Assembly: GCA_964534555.1 (NCBI GenBank)
Contig: CAZHRK010000001.1
Span: 186,001 to 250,000 of the forward strand
Direction of reading: 5' to 3'
Length of the DNA stretch: 64,000 nt
DNA from: CAZHRK01 sp964534555
Lineage (GTDB): Bacteria > Babelota > Babeliae > Babelales > RVW-14
The notes under the pieces were generated by a model that had not been told where the DNA came from, did not search any database, and worked only from the letters and a program-made list of their open reading frames with translations. Of this stretch, positions 50,818 to 58,235 are shown one piece after another. Made by a program: the position numbers and the translations under genes. The stretch's first letter is position 1. Each line of letters opens with the position of its first letter.

Positions 50818-52541
50818 GATTTTTGGTCTGTTAACATTAAAAGCCAGTAAGTCGCTTTATGGAGTATTTTTTCTGAGTCTCCATTATGGGAGATATGTGA
50901 AAAGTGCATTTGAGCACAGCTTGCTATAAAAGTCAAAAAATCATCGATTTTGCTCTGCTCCCAACCAACCACTTTAAGATACTGTTCTATCGAAGATTCT
51001 GTAACAACAGATTCATTGAGCCCGGTTTTTTTTGCAAGGAGCCTGATGTAGAGCTTGTGTAATGCGCGGACGTCTTGTGACGCTATGCTTTTTTTGATCT
51101 GTTTAATTGTAGCTTTAGTGCTTGTTGATGGTGCGCATAATGTTTGTTTTAGGGCAATAACAGTAGTTTTAATGTGTTGCCAAAACAAAAGCATGCCACT
51201 TGAAAGCGTAATGATAAGCATGATTGCCCAGTGCAGCGGAGATTGGCTTTTTTCTGTCTGGGTTGTGATATTTTGTTTAATAGACTCTTGCGCTTGCTCG
51301 GGTGTAAGCGGTTTATTTGGCGTTAGTGATTGACTTGATCCTTCAACATTAATGCTGCGTGGCTCTGTTTTTATCTCGTGTAATCGCTCTGTGGCTGGAT
51401 TGAAAAAGCTGAATGTTTGTGCCGGAATAACGTGTGTTCCTGGCTGTGTTGCTTGAATAATGTACTCAAAAATTTTCTTTGATTTTTCAACCGAAGATTT
51501 TGATTGGTATGATTTGAATGCTGATGGCAGTGTAAGATTGGGAGTGCTGACGCGCTCCATTTGGCCGTTACCTTCAAGCGTGAGTTTAAGCGTGGTTGGC
51601 TCGCCAACTGAAACACGTGTTTTTTCAATATCAAGCGTTATGGACTCAAAAGTCCCAACAGCATCTGCATGAGCCGCATGTCGAGGAATCGATTTAATCA
51701 TGATTTTAAGTGGGTTTGACATCAGATCAACACTACGCCCTTGTGGGCCAAAAAAGTTAGCAAGAAACGCTTGGTTAAAAACATCAAAACCACCAGAATG
51801 TTCGGGGGTTGTTTGCACCACTACTTTTGCTTTCAAAGGTTCTATTTGCTTTTCACCAGCAGTCAGCGGTGTCAAAACATAAGTCTTTTCAAAAATAGTG
51901 ACTGATTTTCCATCGCGATTTTCATGGTATTTTGATTCATTTTCAAGTTCAGTGATTGAAAAATCTGGTGCAATAAGTGGTGTTTGTCCGTAATCAATAA
52001 TTGGCGCATCAACGATGATCCTACGCTTGACTGTAATTGGCTCATCAACAAAAGCCTTTTCTTTGTCTGCAACCAGCTCAATACTGACATGCGCAGTTTT
52101 TTGTTCTTGCGTTTTAACCGTTCTAGCGCTTTGGCTTTGTGCTGTTGGCGGTGTTATAGTTATTGTTGCTGTCTGAGAGGTAACAGTTTGACCGCCAAGG
52201 TCTAGCGCGACTGGCCCCAGCGTAAAGGTTCCTTCTTGGCGAGCGCGGAGTGAGTATTTATAGCTTGTTGAAGCTGTTTGTTGCCCATTTATAAAACCAA
52301 TACGCGTTGATTGTGATCGGCCAACTATTTGAAATGCTTCAAGCCCAGGAATTGTAATATTCTGTAGGTCAGATGATTTACGCTTTACTGAGATAACAAG
52401 CGTTAATGGCGTATTGAGCGCGCTGCTGACGACAATAGTAGTATCGGTAACGCTTTTTTCAGTTACATCTTCAAAATCAATATCAACTGCGCCACTGAGC
52501 AATGATATGCTGCAGAGGCAGATGGCGAGTAGTTTTTTCAT
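50814..52541 (-). CDS. batD: BatD-like periplasmic beta-sandwich protein
   Basis: From the ATG at 52541 the protein has 575 residues. AGGAGG lies 7 bases upstream and overlaps the batC stop, deciding against an earlier ATG at 52559. A signal peptide (KKLLAICLCSISLLSGA) is followed by repeated beta-rich units with the BatD pattern TPLTLVISVKRKSSDLQNITIPGLEAFQIVGRS, YKYSLRARQEGTFTLGPVAL and VEQP-type blocks. A membrane segment lies near 435-455 (LHWAIMLIITLSSGMLLFW) and a cytosolic helical tail follows. It probably works with the von Willebrand proteins BatA and BatB. Confidence 0.85.
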   Translation of the reverse strand: MKKLLAICLCSISLLSGAVDIDFEDVTEKSVTDTTIVVSSALNTPLTLVISVKRKSSDLQNITIPGLEAFQIVGRSQSTRIGFINGQQTASTSYKYSLRARQEGTFTLGPVALDLGGQTVTSQTATITITPPTAQSQSARTVKTQEQKTAHVSIELVADKEKAFVDEPITVKRRIIVDAPIIDYGQTPLIAPDFSITELENESKYHENRDGKSVTIFEKTYVLTPLTAGEKQIEPLKAKVVVQTTPEHSGGFDVFNQAFLANFFGPQGRSVDLMSNPLKIMIKSIPRHAAHADAVGTFESITLDIEKTRVSVGEPTTLKLTLEGNGQMERVSTPNLTLPSAFKSYQSKSSVEKSKKIFEYIIQATQPGTHVIPAQTFSFFNPATERLHEIKTEPRSINVEGSSQSLTPNKPLTPEQAQESIKQNITTQTEKSQSPLHWAIMLIITLSSGMLLFWQHIKTTVIALKQTLCAPSTSTKATIKQIKKSIASQDVRALHKLYIRLLAKKTGLNESVVTESSIEQYLKVVGWEQSKIDDFLTFIASCAQMHFSHISHNGDSEKILHKATYWLLMLTDQKS

Positions 52542-52552
52542 TGCTGCTCCTC

Positions 52553-53608
52553 CTACCATGGTTTTTCATTGTGCATGAGCGGCTCTGATTTTTTCATTTT
52601 ATCCTTGAGCAAGACTTTTTGTGTTGCTGCTTCATCATGCTCTAATGACTCAAGGAGGGCCTTCATTCTTTTTTGTTCAAGTGTTTCTTTTGCTGCGCCA
52701 GCGCCGTATCTGCCGCCATTTTCTTGTTTTTCTGCTGTGTCTTGTTTACCATCAGGTGTGGGGGTTGGTTCTTTTGTTTTATTATCCGAAGAGTTTGTAT
52801 GATCCATTTTTTGCTCTTGGCTGCTGCCGCTTTGATCGGATTTAGGTTTGTCTTCAGACCGTTGCTCGCTTGGGCTGCTGGACTTTTTAGCGTCCTCCTC
52901 TCCCTTGCGATCTACCTCATGCTCGGGGTTATGATCTTTTTTGTTGTTTTCCTGATTTTTACCGTTTGATTCTTGTTCTTGTTTTTGCGAGTTCTCAGCA
53001 TTATTTTTTTGCTGTTCAGACGTATCTTTTTGTTGTTGGTCTGATTTTTCTTTTTCTTTATCGGATGAATCATTTTGCTTTTTAGATTCATCTTTTTTGT
53101 CCTGTTTTTCTTCTTTTTTCTTATCTTTATCTTCTTGCTTTTGTGTCATGTCATTCAGACGCTTTTTATTGCGTAAATCATTGAGCAGTTTTTCAGCTAC
53201 AGCGTGATTGTTTTTTGCTTCTTTGTGCTCGTGTTTTGTTTCTAAAAGTTTTGTGTAGGCTGCAACTGACTTTTCAGCTGATTCAATGGCTTTATCAAGC
53301 GCTTCAGGCTCTACTTTTTTTGAGTATTTTTGCCAATCTTCAGGAAGCATTTTTAATGCATTTTTATAATAACTATTTCCAGCATTAAATCGCGCTTGCG
53401 TGCTTAATATTTGATCATGATCACTTGCTGCACGGTCAAAGTTATGTGCTGCAAGCTTGTATTCACCATTATGATAATAGACTAACCCAAGGTTGTAGTT
53501 GATAATGTTGTCATGGGGGTTATCCACCTGCGCGCGCTCTAGTTTTTTTTGGTCCATTGCTTGGCAGAATGATGAAATAAATGCGATGAGGATAATAAAT
53601 TTTTTCAT
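52553..53608 (-). CDS. batC: BatC-like TPR protein with a long charged low-complexity region
   Basis: From the ATG at 53608 (GGAG 8 bases upstream) it has 351 residues. A signal peptide (KKFIILIAFISSFCQA) leads into TPR repeats (NIINYNLGLVYYHNGEYKLAAHNFDRA, ARFNAGNSYYKNAL). From about residue 155 to 310 it is a low-complexity stretch of Lys, Glu, Asp, Gln, Ser and Asn. It ends with a short helical tail (LEQKRMKALLESLEHDEAATQKVL). BatC proteins are TPR adaptors between BatB and BatD; the extended charged stretch is much longer than usual. The batB stop overlaps its start by 4 bases. Confidence 0.83.
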   Translation of the reverse strand: MKKFIILIAFISSFCQAMDQKKLERAQVDNPHDNIINYNLGLVYYHNGEYKLAAHNFDRAASDHDQILSTQARFNAGNSYYKNALKMLPEDWQKYSKKVEPEALDKAIESAEKSVAAYTKLLETKHEHKEAKNNHAVAEKLLNDLRNKKRLNDMTQKQEDKDKKKEEKQDKKDESKKQNDSSDKEKEKSDQQQKDTSEQQKNNAENSQKQEQESNGKNQENNKKDHNPEHEVDRKGEEDAKKSSSPSEQRSEDKPKSDQSGSSQEQKMDHTNSSDNKTKEPTPTPDGKQDTAEKQENGGRYGAGAAKETLEQKRMKALLESLEHDEAATQKVLLKDKMKKSEPLMHNEKPW

Positions 53609-54609
53609 AGTATCCACTCCAACATAAAACAGATCCATGCAATAGCCAAAAACCATGGGTATTGATCGTGGTACAGTGAAATTGTTCTATCGTCTTGTTC
53701 TTCTTTTTCTACGCGTTGAACTGCTTGATGAAGAGCGTATATATCATCTTCGTTTTTTGAGATACGTGTGTATGTTCCATTACAGCTTGCTGCAAGGGAT
53801 TGCAAAAGTTCTTGATTGAGTTTTGAAAGAACGACTCTTCCAGTGGCATCTGTTTCATGTCCAACGACTTTTCCTGAAGCATCAAGCTTTGGAACAGGGC
53901 CACCTTCTGGCGTAGCAACACCAAGACTAAGGAGTGTTATTGATTGGGCTTTAAGTGCATCAATTGCGCCTTTGGTATCTTGTGAAAAATCTTCGCCGTC
54001 AGTAACAATTAGAACAATTTTATTCTTATTACTACGTACTTTTTTAAATACTTCAGCAGCTTTGTTGAGCGCTTTGCCAAGGACAGTTGTTCCAGATGAA
54101 ATTGTTTCAGCGTCTGCTGCTTCTAGTTGACCCAAAAATGATGAAAGATCTTTTGTGAGCGGACATTGAACGACTGCTGTGCCAGAAAAAAGGATAAGCC
54201 CAACGCGCTCTGTATCAAGGAGCGAGACAAGATTACGTATTTTTATCTTTGCAAGAGCCATTCTGTTTGGAGACACATCTTGGGCCATCATGCTTCGCGA
54301 GATATCAAGAAGCACCATGACATCACGCCCTTGCTGTTGAACTTTTTGCTCAATTTGCCCCCATTGAGGTTGCATGAGCGCAATACAGACAGAAAGTATC
54401 CCCAAAGACATCATTAAGCTGCGGGCAATTATTTTAAACGGAGAGCTGTTATGGAGAAGTTTTTTCCCTAGAACTCCGCTCGCAAGAAGTTTTACGGCTT
54501 TTAGTTGGAGCTGTGCACGCCACCAAATTCCACAGAGCGCCAGAATAAAAAGTAAAAGTGCTACCCACCAGCTTATTCCCGCCCAATAAATACCAAAGCT
54601 ACTGTTCAT
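53605..54609 (-). CDS. batB: BatB-like von Willebrand factor A membrane protein
   Basis: A 334-residue inner-membrane protein: two N-terminal membrane segments (about 12-30 and 60-80), a vWA domain with the metal-site motif DISRSM (102-107), TTVLG and VTDGEDF, and one C-terminal membrane segment. The layout and the MIDAS residues (D-x-S-x-S, Thr, Asp) fit BatB. Its ATG overlaps the batA stop by ATGA. The gene order batA-batB-batC-batD-batE is the canonical aerotolerance operon, but the MoxR ATPase and BatF-like (DUF58) genes that normally precede it are missing here. Confidence 0.88.
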   Translation of the reverse strand: MNSSFGIYWAGISWWVALLLFILALCGIWWRAQLQLKAVKLLASGVLGKKLLHNSSPFKIIARSLMMSLGILSVCIALMQPQWGQIEQKVQQQGRDVMVLLDISRSMMAQDVSPNRMALAKIKIRNLVSLLDTERVGLILFSGTAVVQCPLTKDLSSFLGQLEAADAETISSGTTVLGKALNKAAEVFKKVRSNKNKIVLIVTDGEDFSQDTKGAIDALKAQSITLLSLGVATPEGGPVPKLDASGKVVGHETDATGRVVLSKLNQELLQSLAASCNGTYTRISKNEDDIYALHQAVQRVEKEEQDDRTISLYHDQYPWFLAIAWICFMLEWIL

Positions 54610-55595
54610 AGGCCTCTCCAGATTGTCATGCGTAGAATGTATTCAGATATGAGCAATATAACGAGGTACCAAATAAACGTTCTAAATGCCTCGTAGTACT
54701 TACTAAAAAGGTTGGTTTCGTGCTTTGTTTTTTCAAGCTTGTCGATTGTATCGTAAATATCGCGCATTTGTTTTGGGTTGTCTGCTCTGAAATACTTGCC
54801 ACCAGACTCTTGAGCGATTTTTTGTAAAAGAGCTTCATCAACAGAGTCTTGTACTTGCTGTACGCCAAAGAACGAGTGGTCAAAATAACCGCCATTTTTG
54901 TTCCCAATTCCGATTGCATAAATCTTAACCCCAAATTGCTTTGCAAGCTCTATTGCCATTTGTGGTTCAACTTTTTCTGGTGGTGTTGGGCGTCCATCTG
55001 TCAGGAGCAGGATGATTTTACTTTTTGCCTTAGAATTTTTAATACGATTAATTGCCGTCGCAAGGCCTGTTCCTAGCCACGTGCCGCGAGGGTCTATCAT
55101 GCCTATCTCAATAGAACTAACCAGCTCTTTAAGCATTGTTTTATCAAGCGTGAGTGGGCACCTTGAGAACGCTTCTCTTCCAAATACGGTAATTGCGATA
55201 GGGTCATTTGTTCGTTTTTCTATAAATCGTATAGCTTCAGTTTTTGCAACTTCAAGACGGCTGCGAGGGTCTTTTAGATCATCAAAGCAGAGCATGCTCT
55301 CTGATACATCAAGAGCAAGGACGATATCAACCCCGTCAATATTAATAACAGAGCGCTCATCAACCCATTGTGGCCTCCCTATTAAAAAAGCAAGTCCAAG
55401 CAGGAGTAGTGCGCGTAGTCCAAATAATACTTTTTTATGATAGCGATTTGTGTACGCGTGGAGTGTGCTGAGTGCTTGTGCCATTGGGTAGCGATAAAAC
55501 GGTGTTTTTGTAACAAAAATTCTGATGAGCACTGCGCATAACGTTGCTACCAAAAAAAGAGCACTCACCAAAGGGTACGCTAAATGTAGCTGCAT
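54606..55595 (-). CDS. batA: BatA-like von Willebrand factor A membrane protein
   Basis: A 329-residue protein with the same plan as BatB: membrane segments at about 8-28 and 57-74, a vWA domain with DVSESM (96-101), GTWLGTG and LTDGRPT, and a C-terminal membrane segment. BatA and BatB are homologues likely to form a membrane-bound pair. It starts 14 bases after the acyltransferase gene stops at 55610, and overlaps batB by ATGA. Confidence 0.88.
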   Translation of the reverse strand: MQLHLAYPLVSALFLVATLCAVLIRIFVTKTPFYRYPMAQALSTLHAYTNRYHKKVLFGLRALLLLGLAFLIGRPQWVDERSVINIDGVDIVLALDVSESMLCFDDLKDPRSRLEVAKTEAIRFIEKRTNDPIAITVFGREAFSRCPLTLDKTMLKELVSSIEIGMIDPRGTWLGTGLATAINRIKNSKAKSKIILLLTDGRPTPPEKVEPQMAIELAKQFGVKIYAIGIGNKNGGYFDHSFFGVQQVQDSVDEALLQKIAQESGGKYFRADNPKQMRDIYDTIDKLEKTKHETNLFSKYYEAFRTFIWYLVILLISEYILRMTIWRGL

Positions 55596-55609
55596 AGTAA
55601 CTCAGTGTG

Positions 55610-56377
55610 TTAATGGTTTTTGAGCTTTTTTACTTCATTACTGTAGTAACTCATGAGAAATGCAAGGCACGCGTCTTGTGATTCAAATGCGCTTGCATTA
55701 ATTGCTTTACCAATTTTTATTTTAACCACCGTGCTAGAAGAATCAATGACAAAGCTTCCTTTCGGAAAAATTTGCTCAAGGCCGATTGAAATAATTGGGA
55801 TGATTGGGATGCCGAGTTCACGCGCTAAAACAACACATCCAGGTTTAAATTGATGCACTAAGCCGTCTTGGTGACGTGTTCCTTCGGGAAACATGAATGC
55901 ACTGAGTTTATGCTTGTTCATGAGAGAGAGCATTTTTTTGAGTGCTGCTTGTGCTTGCCTTGGTAAAAAGCGCTCAACCAAAACATGCATGCGCATCAGG
56001 ATTATGCCGGCGCCTGGAATATATTTATAACTTGCCTTGCTCATCCAGAGGTGCGGGGTGCTTCCTACCAGCGCTTCCATAACTGGGATATCAAATGCTG
56101 AAGTATGGTTCATGATATATACCCCCTGCTGCGGGAAGCTAGGCTCGTCTCTAGATACCTCAAATTTGACCAAGGATGTTGCAAGGGTGAGTTTGCCGAG
56201 GATTGATCCAAGGTTGTAAAAAAATGGAACCCTGAAGCGAATTTTTTCTGGCAGTAGTGAGAGCGGAAGGAGTATGAAAATTATCGCCCAGGGAATTATA
56301 ATCAGCCAGAGCGTGTACGTGATGATCGTGCAAAGGATTCTCTTAGACTTTGAAAAAAAGTTCAGTGTATTCATCAT
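55610..56377 (-). CDS. plsC: 1-acyl-sn-glycerol-3-phosphate acyltransferase family protein
   Basis: A 255-residue membrane protein with the acyltransferase motifs NHTSAFD (90-96, H-x4-D catalytic pair) and FPEGTRHQDG (about 158), plus a hydrophobic N terminus (about 15-42). It most likely makes phosphatidic acid from lysophosphatidic acid; an acyltransferase for another lipid is possible. Its 5' end overlaps the preceding membrane-protein gene by 35 bases, and batA follows after 14 bases, so it is embedded in the same transcript. Confidence 0.85.
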   Translation of the reverse strand: MMNTLNFFSKSKRILCTIITYTLWLIIIPWAIIFILLPLSLLPEKIRFRVPFFYNLGSILGKLTLATSLVKFEVSRDEPSFPQQGVYIMNHTSAFDIPVMEALVGSTPHLWMSKASYKYIPGAGIILMRMHVLVERFLPRQAQAALKKMLSLMNKHKLSAFMFPEGTRHQDGLVHQFKPGCVVLARELGIPIIPIISIGLEQIFPKGSFVIDSSSTVVKIKIGKAINASAFESQDACLAFLMSYYSNEVKKLKNH

Positions 56378-57170
56378 CTTTTTTTCTGCGGTAAAAAGCG
56401 ATAATAATCGATGCCCAGAGGAATTTTAGAAGCAAGACGCCTCCGCTTGCAAAAATTGTCTTGCGTACGGAGCTTATGATGCTTGTAATAACCGGTACTG
56501 TTGTTGCTCCTGCGTCTTTGATAAGAAATGTCATAACGTATTTATCAATAAAGAAATTCCCACCTAAAGCGAGCGCGAAAAGAAGCGTGATAAACGGCAT
56601 GTTGTAACAAATTAGGTTTGCTGTTTTTTCTAACGAGCCAAGGAAGTTTAATGTTGAGGGCCTGCCTTCTAGCCATACAAGCAGCTGAAGCCATGTGAAA
56701 AAATCAATAAAAAGACTTACTGCTTTTGGTAATGACGGGAAGTTATAAACTTTAAGATTGAGCAGTAGCGCAAAAGCTATGAGCGCAATAATGTTCCACC
56801 AAAAATGAAAAAATATAACGTTAGGAATTTTTCTAAACAGATAGCCACGCAGGTTTTGTGTTGATTCTTGGCGCATGATCAAAAAGCCAAGCATGAGGGC
56901 GCAGAGGAGTGCGATGTTATGCAGCGCACTGAATGTTTCAACCATGGCTGTCGCAGACTCTTGGCTTGTGCCAGCAACAGATACCTTCCAGTGTGTGTAT
57001 CCTAGCATTCCAGCAAACAAAACCTGTATGCACACAAGCCACCAAAAGTTTTTTGCCAGAGTAATGAGTGCTTTAGCAACATTTCTTAGGCAGCTTAAGC
57101 AAAATCGAAAAAACCTTCGTGGTGAAAGGATAGATAGCGAATCTCTCCATGCTTCAAAGAGCATTAGCAT
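56343..57170 (-). CDS. Multi-pass membrane protein, paralogue of the 57202 gene product
   Basis: A 275-residue protein with about six hydrophobic segments. I do not recognise the family. Its N-terminal cytosolic motif, LFEAWRDSLSILSPRRF, matches LFESWRESIGMLAP in the preceding gene product, and both have a hydrophobic core with WW- or WT-type aromatic pairs, so the two are probably tandem paralogues. It may start slightly further downstream, at the second Met (MLFEAW). It overlaps the acyltransferase by 35 bases. Lipid or Bat-complex transport are guesses only. Confidence 0.7.
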   Translation of the reverse strand: MLMLFEAWRDSLSILSPRRFFRFCLSCLRNVAKALITLAKNFWWLVCIQVLFAGMLGYTHWKVSVAGTSQESATAMVETFSALHNIALLCALMLGFLIMRQESTQNLRGYLFRKIPNVIFFHFWWNIIALIAFALLLNLKVYNFPSLPKAVSLFIDFFTWLQLLVWLEGRPSTLNFLGSLEKTANLICYNMPFITLLFALALGGNFFIDKYVMTFLIKDAGATTVPVITSIISSVRKTIFASGGVLLLKFLWASIIIAFYRRKKDDEYTELFFKV

Positions 57171-57201
57171 AACGACACCTTTTTTGTAATGTCTCTTTAC
57201 T

Positions 57202-57906
57202 CTACTGAAAAATGAGCTTAAAGCTTTTGTGCTTTATTGTCGTATACAGTGCCGTAATCAATGAAAATGTGATGATGTGTTGTATCAAGTCAAACGCGAT
57301 TTCAAACCCTGACCACAATGTTCCCACTACGGGTGCACTATAAACAAGCGGTGATAGAACTACATATTTCAGCAAACCAAAAACCAGAATAACAGGCGCA
57401 AAATAAATAAGCACTTTAATTGTATGGCCCAATGATTTAATCGCATCTAATGGGGTTGGTCGTTGATCGTAAAAAAATAAAAGCAGGAACATGATAAAAG
57501 GAGCAGTCCATAGTGTAATAAACATTGTGACTGCTGCTGTGAGCCAAATCCATGGTGTATAAAGTGTGCTATAGTGCATGTCTTTTGGCTCCAGAGAAGG
57601 GCGAAGCCCAATAACCATAAGGTGCCACATTATTACGCTAAAGCAAAAATCAAAAATGCGTGCAGCGGGAAGAAATGTGTTGAGGGGGATGGAGAGTTTT
57701 TCTGCTGTCCATAAAAAAAAGCTGTCAGTTGCCATAGGAAAAAGGAGCATCAGTACGATTCCCCAATGATATTTTCCTATAAAAGATACAGCGCGCAGCA
57801 GTTGCCCAAGTGTTATGAGACTTGTAGTCTTTATTTGTGCAGGAGCAAGCATTCCAATACTTTCTCTCCAAGATTCGAAAAGCGTAGAGGCTGATTTTTC
57901 TGCCAT
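57202..57906 (-). CDS. Multi-pass membrane protein, paralogue of the 56343 gene product
   Basis: A 234-residue protein with about five or six hydrophobic segments (45-65, 85-105, 118-145, 160-185, 205-225). The N-terminal motif LFESWRESIGMLAP is shared with the 56343 gene product. I do not recognise the family. It is the first gene of the minus-strand run that includes the acyltransferase and batABCDE. An in-frame ATG at 57906 follows AAAGGA and is a good start. Confidence 0.7.
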   Translation of the reverse strand: MAEKSASTLFESWRESIGMLAPAQIKTTSLITLGQLLRAVSFIGKYHWGIVLMLLFPMATDSFFLWTAEKLSIPLNTFLPAARIFDFCFSVIMWHLMVIGLRPSLEPKDMHYSTLYTPWIWLTAAVTMFITLWTAPFIMFLLLFFYDQRPTPLDAIKSLGHTIKVLIYFAPVILVFGLLKYVVLSPLVYSAPVVGTLWSGFEIAFDLIQHIITFSLITALYTTIKHKSFKLIFQ

Positions 57907-57979
57907 GATTTCCTTTTATTAGACGCTGCGTTTTATATGAGTCGTTAATAACTTTTATATCTTGCCAAGGGCATCAAGC

Positions 57980-57994
57980 TACCGTATCACGGTA
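57980..57994. repeat. Short palindrome in the divergent promoter region
   Basis: TACCGT, 3 bases, ACGGTA: a perfect 6-bp inverted repeat between the 57906 start and the topA promoter. It could be a regulator site; this is weak evidence. Confidence 0.3.
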
Positions 57995-58063
57995 AAAAAA
58001 TCAAAAATGGTAACTTTTATTAATTTCATAATAAGAAAATTTATCTTAGAAATATTTTAAATA

Positions 58064-58093
58064 TTGACAAGTAAAAAATTTAAACCATATGAT
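58064..58093 (+). promoter_or_regulatory. Promoter for topA, overlapping an upstream in-frame ATG
   Basis: TTGACA, 18 bases, TATGAT. The -10 box contains the ATG at 58089, which opens the longest reading frame of topA. Since transcription would start about 7 bases further on, that ATG cannot be the translation start. Confidence 0.7.
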
Positions 58094-58235
58094 CGATCTA
58101 GCATCGAAAGCGAAAAACTTTGACAAATGCAGGATGCTTGGTAAAAGAAAATGCTTGCAAGCTCGTATAGAGTTGCAATCATATAAGGGGTTTATGGCTG
58201 GGGGGCTGTCGGGGATGGGAAGAAGAAAAAAAACT

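Larger units (their letters stand above)
57907..58235. other. Intergenic region between the divergent 57202 and topA genes
   Basis: About 330 bases, AT-rich. It holds a palindrome TACCGT-ATC-ACGGTA (57980-57994), the topA promoter (58064-58093), and the long topA leader. No small gene or RNA was recognised. Confidence 0.6.
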
